Origin: Epinephelus fuscoguttatus
Taxonomy: Eukaryota; Chordata; Actinopteri; Perciformes; Serranidae
Assembly: GCF_011397635.1 (NCBI RefSeq)
Contig: NC_064756.1
Span: forward strand, 3,428,922-3,492,921
DNA: 64,000 bases
Reading direction: 5' to 3'
Below, one piece after another: positions 1-10,796 of this stretch. Positions within the stretch are counted from its first letter, which is position 1. Each line of letters begins with the position of its first letter. The translations under genes and the position numbers were made by a program. The notes under the pieces are model-generated. The model was not told the origin of the DNA, made no database searches, and saw only the letters and a list, made by a program, of their open reading frames with translations.

Positions 1-813
1 TGGGGGGCGTGAGCAAGTAACAAAACGTGTAGCTCAGCGTGTGACGTAAACAGTGACGTGGGAGGGAAGCCGCGGCTGGTCAGTCCTTCGGCGATTCTCT
101 CATAAGTCGGCCCGTTCTTCACCGTCCCCGTCATCTGACGGTTAATGGCCTCTTCGTTTGCGAGGACAAGGAGGGCGCGCAATTCCTTGTCTCCCCAGTT
201 GCTCATCTTTACAGTGTCTGTCAGGTTTGTGTTTCCCTCTTGCTACTAGCTGCTCGCTAATTCCTGCTATCAGCTGTTTCCTGTTTATCCACCGCCAGTG
301 GCTCACACGTGCGGTGTCATCAACAGCTCCTCCCACAAGTCATCAACAGCTCCTCCCACAAGTCATCAACAGCCCCTGCTGTAGCAGAAGGCCGCCTCGG
401 TCTGTTTAAACTAAAAGGGTTCCACCAATATGTCTACCCTACGAGGCGGAAAATTGGGCACCTTGGATCAACTCACCAATCTGGCTCTGTGTGTCTAAAC
501 GCTCACAGCTTGCTGGCAAAACGACCCATCATTCGCCGAAAATCTGGCAGTGTAAAAGGGGCTACCGGCTTCCTGGGTGACGTCGATGGTTGTTGCACTC
601 CAGTCACAATTTTGCCGCCCTAACTTGAATCCTTCTCCTGCTGTGTTTCCCTCTGACGCCTCCAGGTGCTGTCAAAATATTACACACACACTGTGCATCT
701 TTTTCATTTGTTTTATTCTGAAAAATTAAAAAAAATATATTTGTTCCTACCCGCGTGTATTTCATTTTGCATGTTATTCTATAGAAAATACGTTAAAACT
801 TTAGGTTTCATCA
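1..813. other. Left-edge sequence without a recognised gene
   Basis: The first 120 bases are relatively CpG-rich and contain two TGACGT-type (CRE-like) motifs at about 40-58, so this could be the edge of a promoter region for a gene outside the window. At about 317-378 a roughly 23-bp unit containing tcatcaacagctcctccc is repeated two to three times in tandem. The stretch 380-620 is open in one frame for about 100 codons but has no start context, domain or splice pattern I recognise, and it reads more like a dispersed repeat than an exon. Confidence 0.3.
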
Positions 814-1170
814 ATGCAGTGGCAAACGTGGTTAGGTTTAGGCACAAAAAAGACTTGTTTATGGTTAGGAAAAGAAAACAGGTTGCTAAAAACACCAACG
901 TTTGGTGGCTCAAAGCTGCAGGAAACACAACGAAGACTCGCTAAAAATAACACGTTTTGTTTGTTGGTCTTGAGCAATGATCTGCAGCTTGGCAGGCGTC
1001 TCCACCAGCTGTCACTCCATCCACCACCCCCTCCTCCTGATGACAGTCAGCTCATGTACTACGTCACTTTAGAAACTTTGATATGATTCGTATGAAACAA
1101 ATTTAACATGTTTGTGGATGGCAGAAATGTACAATGCAAACATTTGTCGTCTGGCGACTGGGCTGCCACC
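814..1170 (+). repeat. Dispersed repeat A, copy 1
   Basis: This is the first of several copies of a non-coding element. Recognisable segments in order are ggttaggtttaggcac, cagcttggcaggcg, a C-rich ccaccaccccctcctcctga tract, cactttagaaac and gcagaaatgtacaatgc. The same segments recur, in either orientation, near 5.9, 27.2, 29.1-30.5 and 49.7 kb. The clearest full copy (27157-27635) has inverted terminal repeats, so the family is probably a non-autonomous DNA transposon. Confidence 0.6.
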
Positions 1171-2031
1171 ACGGCTCTGTCACTGTTTTTTTGGTGGTCT
1201 AAAAACGGGGAAAATGCACTTGTCAGTATGTCAGAGAACAAAAGAAGAGGTGGAGTCAGAGTGATGTAACAGCAGCAAGAAAAACACACAATTTCTTACG
1301 CGTCAATTAAAGCCCAACATACAGTATATATTGTCTGATCAGCTGATAACAGACACGGAACTGAAGAACAGAAATGCCAAAGATTTGTTTTGAAATGTTT
1401 TTATTTTGTCACAACTGTAAAATGTCCTGCAAAGTATATTTCTCAGTTGCAAATATATATATATATAATATCTAAAAAACAACAAGCAAAAACCACATCA
1501 ACAATGTGTATAAATGTTCTGCAAAGTAAATATGTTATCATCAGATTTAAATAGTCAAATATTAGTTTTGGTATCAGCCTCAGAAACAATGCATCATTCA
1601 GACTTTACTCTTTAATTTTCTAACATGAATTATTGTGCTCATTCTGCAGCCCTGGTGTCTGTGTGCATGCTGTCATGTGTGAGTCCGTGCTGACTCACAC
1701 GGCCGTGTTGCGTAACCTTTGTCGTGGCCTCGGCTGAGTCCTGTTTCAGATGGTAATCACCGCTCGGTTGTGTTCAGGCAGGACTCAACCAGCTGAGGCT
1801 GCAGCCGGCGTTACATAAACCTCATCACAGACACACAGACAGAATTCACCATTCAGCGTCACGACAGGAAGTTTTCATCAGAGCGTTCATGCTGGACGGG
1901 AAGCTGAGGAGCACACGTGTTGTCGTCACGTGATCACTACATTGTTACTCTGTCTTGAGGAGCTGCAGTGTTTTTTATTCTCAGACAAACTGAAACCAAC
2001 ACTGAACATTTGCTGCTTGACAACTTGACTG

Positions 2032-2410
2032 GGGCGGCACGGTGGTGTGGTGGTTAGCACTCTCGCCTCACAGCAAGAGGGTTGCCGGTTCGATCCCGGG
2101 CGTGGGAGCCCTTCTGTGTGGAGTTTGCATGTTCTCCCTGTGTCAGCGTGGGTTCTCTCCGGGCACTCCGGCTTCCTCCCACAGTCCAAAGACATGCAGA
2201 TTGGGGACTAGGTTAATTGATAACTCTAAATTGTCCGTAGGTGTGAATGTGAGCGTGAATGGTTGTCTGTCTCTATGTGTCAGCCCTGCGATAGTCTGGC
2301 GACCTGTCCAGGGTGTACCCTGCCTCTCGCCTGATGTCAGCTGGGATAGGCTCCAGCCCCCCCGCGACCCTCAAGAGGATGAAGCGGTTAGAAGATGAAT
2401 GAATGAATGA
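2032..2410 (+). mobile_element. tRNA-derived SINE, apparently full length
   Basis: A tRNA-like head begins ggggcggcacggtggtgtgg and carries Pol III box A-like (tggttagcactc) and box B-like (ggttcgatccc) motifs. A conserved body follows (tttgcatgttctccctgtg, ccacagtccaaagacatgca, aattgtccgtaggtgtgaat, gggataggctccagc), and the element ends in an (atga)n tail. The 12-base sequence acaacttgactg lies at 2020-2031 and again at 2411-2422, a perfect target-site duplication. This marks a complete and comparatively young insertion. Related copies lie at 8075, 46826 and 51310. Confidence 0.85.
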
Positions 2411-2850
2411 ACAACTTGACTGCTGATTTCTTCTCTGCTCCGATCGCCTCTCATGACACGAGTCGTCATTCCCAACTCAGTCTGATGTTTTTCTCTGAGA
2501 CACAATGAATTTTTTGACCGCCATTTCATCAGCTAGGTGACTAAGCCTGCCTGTCTTTGTCTGACTGGCCAGAGATGGTACTTATCAGATAAAGTAGCAC
2601 CTGCGAACAATCTCTTCTCATTCTGAAGTCGTCAAATAACGCTGTTTGATTAGTGATTTCCACGTCACACACCAATGAGAAAAGCCGTCCTGTAGCGGTG
2701 CTGTGATACCCAGCTGGGCGGTGTGTGTTTATAACTTCACCAGACGGTGTCAGTTTGAAATGCTGTTGGAAAACAATGTGATTTTAGGAGCTGGAAAGTC
2801 CTTGTTCAGCGGACGGGAGGGGAGGTGGATGGTTCCAATAAACGGTCCAG

Positions 2851-3466
2851 AAGTTCAAACATTTATATTTGTATTCTAGATCTAAGCAGCTAGCTAACAT
2901 TAGCTCAGTTGGATCACCAGCAACCTGTTTTATACATCGAGGAACTTCTACAAAAAAAATGAGCTGCTTGGCAACCAGACCAGGCCTCTAATTGAGACAG
3001 GCCTTAATTTGTTAAAATGTGTAGCCACACCAGGCTAGTAAACTTTTATTTTACATTTGATTATGACTCTTGCATTAATGCACTGGTTGAGGTGAAGGTC
3101 ATTGTAAACTATTAACTAATGTTAATTATTCCTCTGTACTGCAGATAGCTGTGGCCCGAGGCATTATGTTTTCGGGTTTTCCATCCGTCCATCTTTGTGA
3201 ATGCGATATCTCAAGAACACCTCAAGGGAATTTTTTCAAATTCGGAACAAATGTCCACTTGGACATTTTAGGAAATTATTAGATTTTGGTGGTGACATCA
3301 TAATGGCAACATTTTTCTGACCATTACTCAGCGTCATATCTCAGGAACAGAAGGGGAGACATTTGGTCAGATACTGAATTGGTGACTCTGATCTTGAAAC
3401 TGTGCTGATTGTATAGATCTTCTGTGTGTGAAGCATCCATGTTTTCACTGACATGGATGGGGACTA
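2851..3466 (+). repeat. 0.6-kb block duplicated inside clip3 intron 3
   Basis: This block is almost the same as 15848-16457, which lies in clip3. Both run through tctaagcagctagc, the a-rich tctacaaaaaaaatgagctg, aattgagacaggccttaat, gcattaatgcactggttgag and the repeat C sequence. By eye only scattered substitutions and a short indel near 3255/16255 separate them. The second half contains dispersed repeat C (gatatctcaagaacacctc and atctcaggaacagaag). No coding potential is seen. Confidence 0.75.
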
Positions 3467-5690
3467 TAAGCGAAACTTGACTGGTGCGAGGAGGCACACA
3501 TTTACAAGGCGGTATTTCCAGTTTTTCTGCACCTCGACATGTGCTTTTGTTGCACAAGGAAATAAATGTAAATACGTGGATGTTTTCCCAACGGTGTAGG
3601 TTTATTTAAAAAAGACCATCTGCATCTAACGAGCAGAAACTGCACATTTCCTGTGAAAACAAAAGTGTATTTCACAATGCACGTGACAGGTGTAAAGTGA
3701 CATGGTGTCCCAAAATGTCAACAACAGACACACCCATGCTGCCTAGTGTGTCATATGTAGACGTTAAAAGTCTACTGAACAATCAGCGATAGTTGACGAG
3801 TCCGGAGAGAGAACATGTTGCAACGACAAAATGTAATTTTATTCTTAATATTCAAAGTGCAACATGGCAGCTATGTGTTTATCGCACAAGTTGACATCAC
3901 GATGATGATACAAAACAACATGCTGTGACCTGTTAATAATTTGAGGTCAAATTTAAATTGAACTGTTTTCTAACAGTCAGAATCCCTCTGTGTGAACAGT
4001 GACAGTAACAGAGCTGCTGCTTGTGTGGATTAAACTGAGCAGACTATAGAGACATCTCACACCCCTCCCTTGACCTACTTGTGATCAGTGTGTGTGTGTG
4101 TGTGCAGGCGGATAAAGAGGATGTTACTGGTTTAACTGGCTTCTTGTACGAGCTGAATGCTGCTGCTGTGCTCTCTCGTGGCGTCCTTTAGGTGCAGTGA
4201 AACTGTTCTTCCTGTGTGACTCAGATGTGATGGTTTCTGATCAGTGTGCGCCCGCTGCTGTTCACAAGAGTTAGGTTCATATTTAAACATCCAGTGCCGA
4301 TACAGGAAGAATTTAACCTGGTTCCAGAGCTCTGAGTCTCTGCAGGGAGTTACGCCTCCTACAGACTGTGAGATTTTAGCAATCCTATAAGTTTAGTGCA
4401 GCTACACTGTGTGACATGGATCTGATAAACATGGGAACAACATCAGGTTTGATGTCTGCAGACTGTACGATGACAGCGCTGACTGAATCACAGGCTACGA
4501 TGTACGATGGAGTTATTACCCCTCCAACTGTGAAGTTTTGTGGGCGCTATATACTGAGGCATGTGTGTGTGTGTTTGCAAACTGCTAGGTGTCTCACCTG
4601 GCAGCTGTAGCTCCACCTCTATTTCCTTCCATGCTTCGTCCTTCTTTATGCGATCATGGTGGTAACAGCAGTCACACAGTGAGATGGTCATCCCAAAGAT
4701 ATGACACTGTTCCAGGCTGTCTTTGATCGTGAGACTGTGACAATGTTCATCCTTGAACCTCTCTCACTGTGTGATGTAGGACCACTGTTTTAGAGCCACA
4801 ACCAAAGATATCACCACGTTACTTTATCGTTGGTCATCCTTCATCTGGGACAGCCATTTATACCGGGCTTAAAACCTGTCTGATGTTGTGCTCAGTGACA
4901 GCTCTTTCCGTGACTGGAAAAATGGCTGAGCCAATCACAGTGTTGTAGGAGGGACTGAAATGAAGACATTTCCGTACGAGGAAAACGTGGACAAAAAATG
5001 TCCTTCAATGTGAGCCCAAGTTGACCTCTCTATCTTGAAAGCTACACTTGCTTTGGCCTAAATTCGTCACAATACCTCACATCAGAGAGTTTTCAGTCAC
5101 TTCAGAGAGTCTACATGCCAGCAGTGTGAACCCAGGAATGTTGAGTTCCCCAAAGTTTTATGTTGGAAATGTACAGAATGTTTCCCCAGCATTTAGAAAC
5201 TGTACCCTGTACCCCTACACGTATCATATCATATTAATGGACACTTTTATAAAACGTTGACTGCTGAGATTGTTGCCATCTGTTGATCCATTGACATGTT
5301 GATTTAAAAATGAAAAGTCAGTAATGTCAATATCAGATTAAGTCCAGTTTAAATTTACGTTGATGAAAAAGACGTGCTAAAACACTTTTTATCCTCTTTA
5401 AGACATCCGTGTGAATCTTTCTGTTGAGAAAATGTTTCAAGAATTTCCTTCCTCCCTCGGATGTGTGATGGTGATAGAGGAGAAGATGGAGGCTCGATAA
5501 CGGAGGGAGTGGCCGCTGGATGGAGATCAGCGTCTCGTCCATTTGCTAAAGTGGAGAGTAGATTTAATCCAGTCAGGTCTGTCAACAGCTAATGACGGAC
5601 AGTGAGCATTAGCATTAGCCTTTTTAGCCACTGCCATTATCAGTACAATGCAGCGGGTTAATTATCCTGCTTCTCCCTATTTTCTCCCTC

Positions 5691-5693
<3 letters not shown>
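3467..5693. other. Intergenic stretch, no gene recognised
   Basis: A short reverse-oriented piece of dispersed repeat B (tttcctgtgaaaac and related words) lies at about 3646-3740. A short (tg)n run is at 4088-4103. Open frames here are short, lack splice context and show no recognisable protein motif. Confidence 0.35.

Positions 5694-5739
<46 letters not shown>
5694..5739. repeat. (CA)n microsatellite
   Basis: An uninterrupted CA dinucleotide run of about 23 units, followed by gctaaacatagcc. Confidence 0.95.
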
Positions 5740-5740
<1 letters not shown>

Positions 5741-5892
5741 CTAAACATAGCCTTCATCTGCTGATGCAGAACAGAAACCAAGAGGACCTACACCCAGTCA
5801 CCATCAGTCGGCACCACACCCTCTTACTGGGACCATGTGGTGGTTTACAGGGACTGGACCTGGTTCAGACCCCATGAGTCTGAGTTGCTTTT

Positions 5893-6155
5893 TGATCAGA
5901 TGACTGTCAAGCCTTCTGATGTCGCCACATGAAAATGTTGGCATCGTACATTTCTGCATACCACAGACACATTACATTTGCACGTTTATGTATCATATCA
6001 ACGTTTCTAAAGTGACGTAGTGACGGAGCTGACTTTGTCATCAGGAGGTGGAGGGGATGGTGGATGGCGTGACACCTACACAAGACGCCTGCTGAACCAC
6101 AAACCACTGTTCAAGACCAACAATTAACAAAACCAGTTGTGATTTAGCGAGTCAC
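5893..6155 (-). repeat. Dispersed repeat A, copy 2
   Basis: A reverse-oriented copy: gaaaatgttggcatcgtac, then tttctgcataccac, then gtgacggagctgac, catcaggaggtggagg and the degraded equivalent of the cagcttggcaggcg segment. It supports the family defined at 814-1170. Confidence 0.6.
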
Positions 6156-6224
6156 ACCCCTATTATTTTTGTGTACAGCCTCACACCGCCGGCCGCTAGA
6201 CGCCAGCGTGGGGTTGAATATGTC

Positions 6225-6430
6225 TCATTGTAATGAATGCAATATCTTAAGAACACCTTGAGGGAATTTCTTCAAATTCGGTCCACTTGGACTCAACAAT
6301 TAACTGATTAGGTTTTGGTGGTCAAAGGTCAAGTTTTTGGTCACAACTTTAAAGCAAACACAAGTGTCTAATATGATGAAGTGATGACATTTTACACCCA
6401 AAAGGTCAAAGGTCAGCTTCACTGTTACTA
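6225..6430 (+). repeat. Dispersed repeat C, copy
   Basis: This matches the family seen at 3190, 16196, 21998, 23860 and 31400: atatcttaagaacaccttg, agggaatttcttcaaattc, tggtggtcaaaggtca and caaaggtcagcttcactg. It is non-coding. Confidence 0.6.
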
Positions 6431-6507
6431 AGGTTGCGATGCTATGGAATTTTCATGGTATAATAACTGTCTCAGAAAAGATTATTATCAGTTGCAATGA
6501 CACTTAA

Positions 6508-7729
6508 AGAGGCAACAGATAGGATTCGTTTTTTTTTGTTTTTTTTTAACTTGGTGCCACCTAGCGTCAGCGGTGTTGCGTCGCACTGTCGCAACAACCA
6601 AATTGAACGTGGGGATCAGAGATAATCAATAAAATGTAGGCTGTAAAGCCACCAGTATACCTCTATGTATATGTAGAATGAGAAGGTGTGTGGACACTCT
6701 ACTAAATAAATGAGTAAAGAGACCGAGCAACAATTATCAGATTTATCTGAAGAAAAAACAAATAGTAATGCAAATAATTATAGCAGAATGCACAGTACCA
6801 GTAAATGATACCAATATGTACAGTACCAGTACAAACAACAGTAGACACAGTGGAATTATACCAATATGCACATGTAAACAGTCCCCATTCTAGAATAAAC
6901 GCTACCGTATGGAAACCATGCGGCCGGTTGGAGCTCAAATTGAATGGGAAACAAAGTTCAGTGTTCACTTAGCTGGGCGTAACTTAGCTGGGCGATGTCC
7001 GTGGATAGCTGCCTCCGTGAGAAGAGAACAGAAGGAAGGGAGGGGGGTATCACTGTCCGAGGGCTGCCGTAGAATGGCAACCAGGATGTCAGCCGACCAA
7101 CACTCGCTACCCGCTCCCTGGTCCTGGTTGCGGCGATTTGCGATGCTGGCCAGCTAGGAATGAACTAGCAGCCAGTACAGTCCAGTCCTCGCTGGTCTAG
7201 CTAATATTTAGCCGTGTTACTTACTGATCCATTAGAAAGAAAGCTAGCTGGACATGGGTTTTGAAGCCTCTTTGGTCACGGAGCTCCCTCCATCTCTTGA
7301 ATGCCTGACTGAGGTTTACTCTTGTTTTTCCTCTTCTTTTATCACTCTCCTTTTTGCTCTTCTTTGCCTCCTCACACAGAGGAGCTCCTTTTCTTTTGCT
7401 AGGCCGTTTTTCACTTGTCTCCAAACTTTGTCCGTCTGCCATTGTGCTCGTGACTCAACTATCTCATGGCCAACTCCTCATAAGGACCAGCTCCAGTCCC
7501 TGATTGGCTGACCAACCAGTTTCGCTATACACGACGCGTTTCCTGCTGTAAAGCAGATTTTTTCCGCAAAATTTCGCCCCCGGTGGCAGAAGCTTATTGC
7601 AAAGATTGCAAAGCCACTAAGAAACCTATGTAAACACTGATAGTCTGATTTTACTGTGGCCACTACCCTGTGCAACCCACATTATTTTCATCATGATATA
7701 TTTAGGAAAACATGCTATCTGTTGCTTCT
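6508..7729. mobile_element. TTAA-flanked inverted-repeat DNA element, 1.2 kb
   Basis: The left end reads TTAA then agaggcaacagatagga. The right end is its inverse, ctatctgttgcttct then TTAA. The TTAA copies are at 6504-6507 and 7730-7733. An imperfect inverted terminal repeat of about 17 bp with a TTAA target duplication is characteristic of piggyBac-like and Kolobok-like DNA transposons and their non-autonomous derivatives. The interior contains no transposase that I recognise. Confidence 0.65.
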
Positions 7730-8074
7730 TTAAAGGAAGGAAAATGGAAGGGCTATTGTTGGTTGAAACTTGAAACCATTTTGGAAATAGCTCAAATAAA
7801 GGGGAGATTCTCCGTCCAGAGGTACACAGTATATGGGGTGCCGTTTGTAAAGTGTCTCACACTGAAAATGACATCAACGTTTTGCCACATTTAGCTTCAA
7901 ACAATGTTTAAAAAAGTATTGTGAATTTTTTAACGTCACCTTTTACCACATTTACAGCAATATTTGTTAACATAGAAATATATTAAGTAGTTAAATCTAA
8001 ATATTAAATGTGGCACCTAAATGTTAAATGATAAATCTAAATATTATATCTAAATCTAAATCTAAATCTAAATG

Positions 8075-8433
8075 CATTCATCTTCTAACTGCTTCATCCT
8101 CTTGAGGGTCGCGGGGGGGCTGGAGCCTATCCCAGCTGACATCGGGCGAGAGGCAGGGTTCACCCTGGACAGGTCACCAGACTATCACAGGGCTGACACA
8201 TAGAGACAGACAACCATTCACACTCACATTCACACCTACGGACAATTTAGAGTCACCAATTAACCTGCATGTCTTTGGACTGTGGGAGGAAGCTGGAGCA
8301 CCTGGAGGAAACCCACGCTGACACAGGGAGAACATGCAAACTCTACATAGAGGGGCTCCCACGCCCGGGATCGAACTGGCAACCCTCTTGCTGTGAGGCG
8401 AGAGTGCTAACCACCACGCCACCGTGCCGCCCC
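8075..8433 (-). mobile_element. tRNA-derived SINE inserted in the fold-back left arm
   Basis: This is a reverse-oriented copy of the SINE at 2032-2410. Its (atga)-type tail is at 8075 and the tRNA-like head ends at ccgtgccgcccc (8433). It splits the (taaatc)n array of the left arm, with taaatctaaatg-like sequence on both sides, so it inserted after that array existed. Confidence 0.85.
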
Positions 8434-8802
8434 TAAATCTAAATCTAAATGCTAAATCTAAATCTAAATCTAAATCTAAATATTACTGGACTAAATATAA
8501 ATGGACACTTGAACATACATTAGCGTGATAATAACTACCTAAAATAACAAGAAACGTGTTTGGAGAGATTTTATTTGATGTGTACTTTGAGTTGTTAGTG
8601 TCCCTTCAGAGAGTTGTTTACAAATACTTCCGGGTAGAAAACCAGCGGAGTTTAGCTACATATATATATGAATATCTCACGTTTTTCACGTCACTATATC
8701 ACCGTTTAGACTAATCTGGTGTTTGTAAAGTCTATAAACACAATGATTGAACAAACCTTACTATCACGTTCTGAAATTAATAACATGGTTATCGTAGATT
8801 AG

Positions 8803-8830
8803 CGGGGCTAACCGTTAGCTGTTAGCCCCG
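8803..8830. repeat. Perfect 10-bp hairpin
   Basis: cggggctaac (8803-8812) and its exact inverse gttagccccg (8821-8830) are separated by 8 bases. It lies in the part of the left fold-back arm that the right arm lacks. Confidence 0.6.
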
Positions 8831-9436
8831 TAAGCGGTGTCTGTAATGACTCACTAACTCTAAACGGTCCGTGAAACAAATATTTTTTCCAGCGGATGTC
8901 TTAGTTACAACATGATTGAGCTAACTGGAGTAGTTTCATGTCGTATCCGACAACGGGAGGCTTTTAACAGATGACGTCCTGATAGCTTTGCTGCTGCTGC
9001 AGCCACTGATGCTTTCTAGACATCGTGATTGATGAAACTAAATAAATACCACACACACAAATACCAACACACTGCTTTGCTAGCTCAATCATGTTGTAAC
9101 TAAGACATCCGCTGGAAAAAATATTTTTTTCACGGACCGTTTAAGAGTTAATGAGTCATTACAGACACTACTAACAGGGCTAAGAGCAGACGGTTGTTAA
9201 TCCCTACGAAGGGACACTAACAACTCAAAGTACACGTCAAATAAAATTTCTCCAAATATGTTTCTTGTTATTTTAGGTAGTTATCATCACGCTAATGTAT
9301 GTTCAAGTGTTCATTTCCCCCGATAAGTTGGTTTTAATTCGTTATTTGATTCTATAAACACAGTCTGACCATCTCGAGCTTTTATTTTGGTACTTCCGGT
9401 GACCGGCAGTGTGAATTTGCATATTAGCTAAATATT

Positions 9437-9957
9437 TAGTTTCACCCAGAACATTTAGATTTAACATTTAGATTTAGATTTAGATTTAATATTTAGATTT
9501 ATATTTAGATTTAGCATTTAGATTTAATATTTAGATTTAGATTTAACATTTAGATTTAGATTTAGATTTAACATTTAGATTTAGATTTAGATTTAGCATT
9601 TAGATTTAGATTTAACATTTAGATTTGGATTTAGATTTAGCATTTAGATTCAGATTTAACATTTAGATTTAGATTTAACATTTAGATTTAGATTTAGCAT
9701 TTAGATTTAGATTTAACATTTAGATTTATATTTAGATTTAGCATTTAGATTCAGATTTAACATTTAAATTTAGATTTAGCATTTAGATTTAGATTTAACA
9801 TTTAGATTTAGATTTAGCATTTAGATTCAGATTTAACATTTAGATTTAGATTTAACATTTAGATTTAGATTTAGATTTAACATTTAGATTTAGATTTAGC
9901 ATTTAGATTCAGATTTAACATTTAGATTTTTAATATTTAGATTTAACTATTTAATAT
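9437..9957. repeat. (atttag)-type hexamer array
   Basis: About 520 bp are built almost entirely of tttaga hexamers, with atttaac and atttagc variants that give a loose higher-order period. It occupies the right fold-back arm. The inverse array in the left arm (about 7996-8074 and 8434-8485) totals only about 130 bp, so the right array has expanded or the left has contracted. Confidence 0.9.
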
Positions 9958-10199
9958 ATTTCTAAGTTAACAAATATTGCTGTAAATGTGGTAAAAGGTG
10001 ACGTTAAAAAATTCACAACACTTTTTTAAACATTGTTTGAAGCTAAATGTGGCAAAACGTTGATGTTATTTTCAGTGTGAGACACTTTACAAACGGCACC
10101 CCATACACAGTATGATAACTGTCACCTTTTTATCACAGTGTGCCTTAAAACCAGTTTATCGCTGCAGCTCTGACTATGACATAATAATTTGCAAAAGAG

Positions 10200-10375
10200 G
10201 AACTGTTTTTAAGAACAGGAACAGAAGGGGAGACGTTTGGTCAGATACTGAATTGGTGACTCTAATCTTGAAACTGTGCTGATTGTACAGATCTTCTGTG
10301 TGTGAAGCATCCATGTTTTCACTGACATGCATGAAGACTGTCAGAGACACTGGACTGATGTGCATAGACATACAA
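10200..10375 (+). repeat. Dispersed repeat C, copy
   Basis: gaacagaaggggagac, ttggtcagatactgaattgg, gtgctgattgtacagatc and gaagcatccatgttttcac match the copies at 3330, 16330 and 24120. It lies just outside the right end of the fold-back element. Confidence 0.6.
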
Positions 10376-10796
10376 CTGCAAGGTGATAATTCTAGTTATT
10401 AACCTATATTAATTTTTTTCCCAACACAATACAGCTGCACACCTGAGCTTCAGTAATCCTGCAGTAAAGTAAAACATTTTGAATGTGTTTATAATGTGTA
10501 AATACAACCTGTACCCGGTGTCTCGTGGTATTGTGTGTAATATCCATGATGGTGATGAGGCAGGGAGAGCAAACAGTTGAAGTTTTTCAGTTGAAGTCTT
10601 TTACATGTCTGTGTCAGGGGCACACAGTCTGTCATTTCAATGCAGAGACTTTATAACTCAGTGTTTAAACCATGCATGGCTGACTGTCTCTGTCTTATTA
10701 ACATGGAAGCAGCAGGAATGTTCCAACACTAGAATATAGAAGTGATTTAGTGCTGCTTAGAAACATTATTAAAGTGTGGTTCCTCCTCTCTGACAG

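Larger units (their letters stand above)
7833..10104. mobile_element. Long fold-back (inverted-repeat) element with 9-bp target duplication
   Basis: Two arms read as inverses of each other. The left arm is about 7833-8925 and the right arm about 9080-10104, with a spacer of about 150 bp. The ends are atggggtgccgtttgtaaag and its inverse. The perfect 9-mer acacagtat flanks the element at 7824-7832 and 10105-10113. Matching inner landmarks include gttaacatagaaatat/its inverse, gttgttagtgtccctt/aagggacactaacaac, and catgattgagct/agctcaatcatg. The arms differ by a SINE in the left arm, by an expanded hexamer array in the right arm, and by about 200 bp (8600-8830) absent from the right arm. No transposase was seen. 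Long terminal repeats plus a 9-bp duplication fit Mutator-like elements; Merlin-like is an alternative. Family assignment is inference. Confidence 0.8.

Noticed and set aside
158-623. Two overlapping plus-strand frames of 83 and 104 codons
   Set aside because: No domain, splice context or conserved-looking composition; the tandem 23-bp repeat accounts for part of the open frame.
9437-9957. tttaga array as interstitial telomere sequence
   Set aside because: The unit is not TTAGGG; it is an AT-rich hexamer inside a fold-back element and has a mirrored counterpart.
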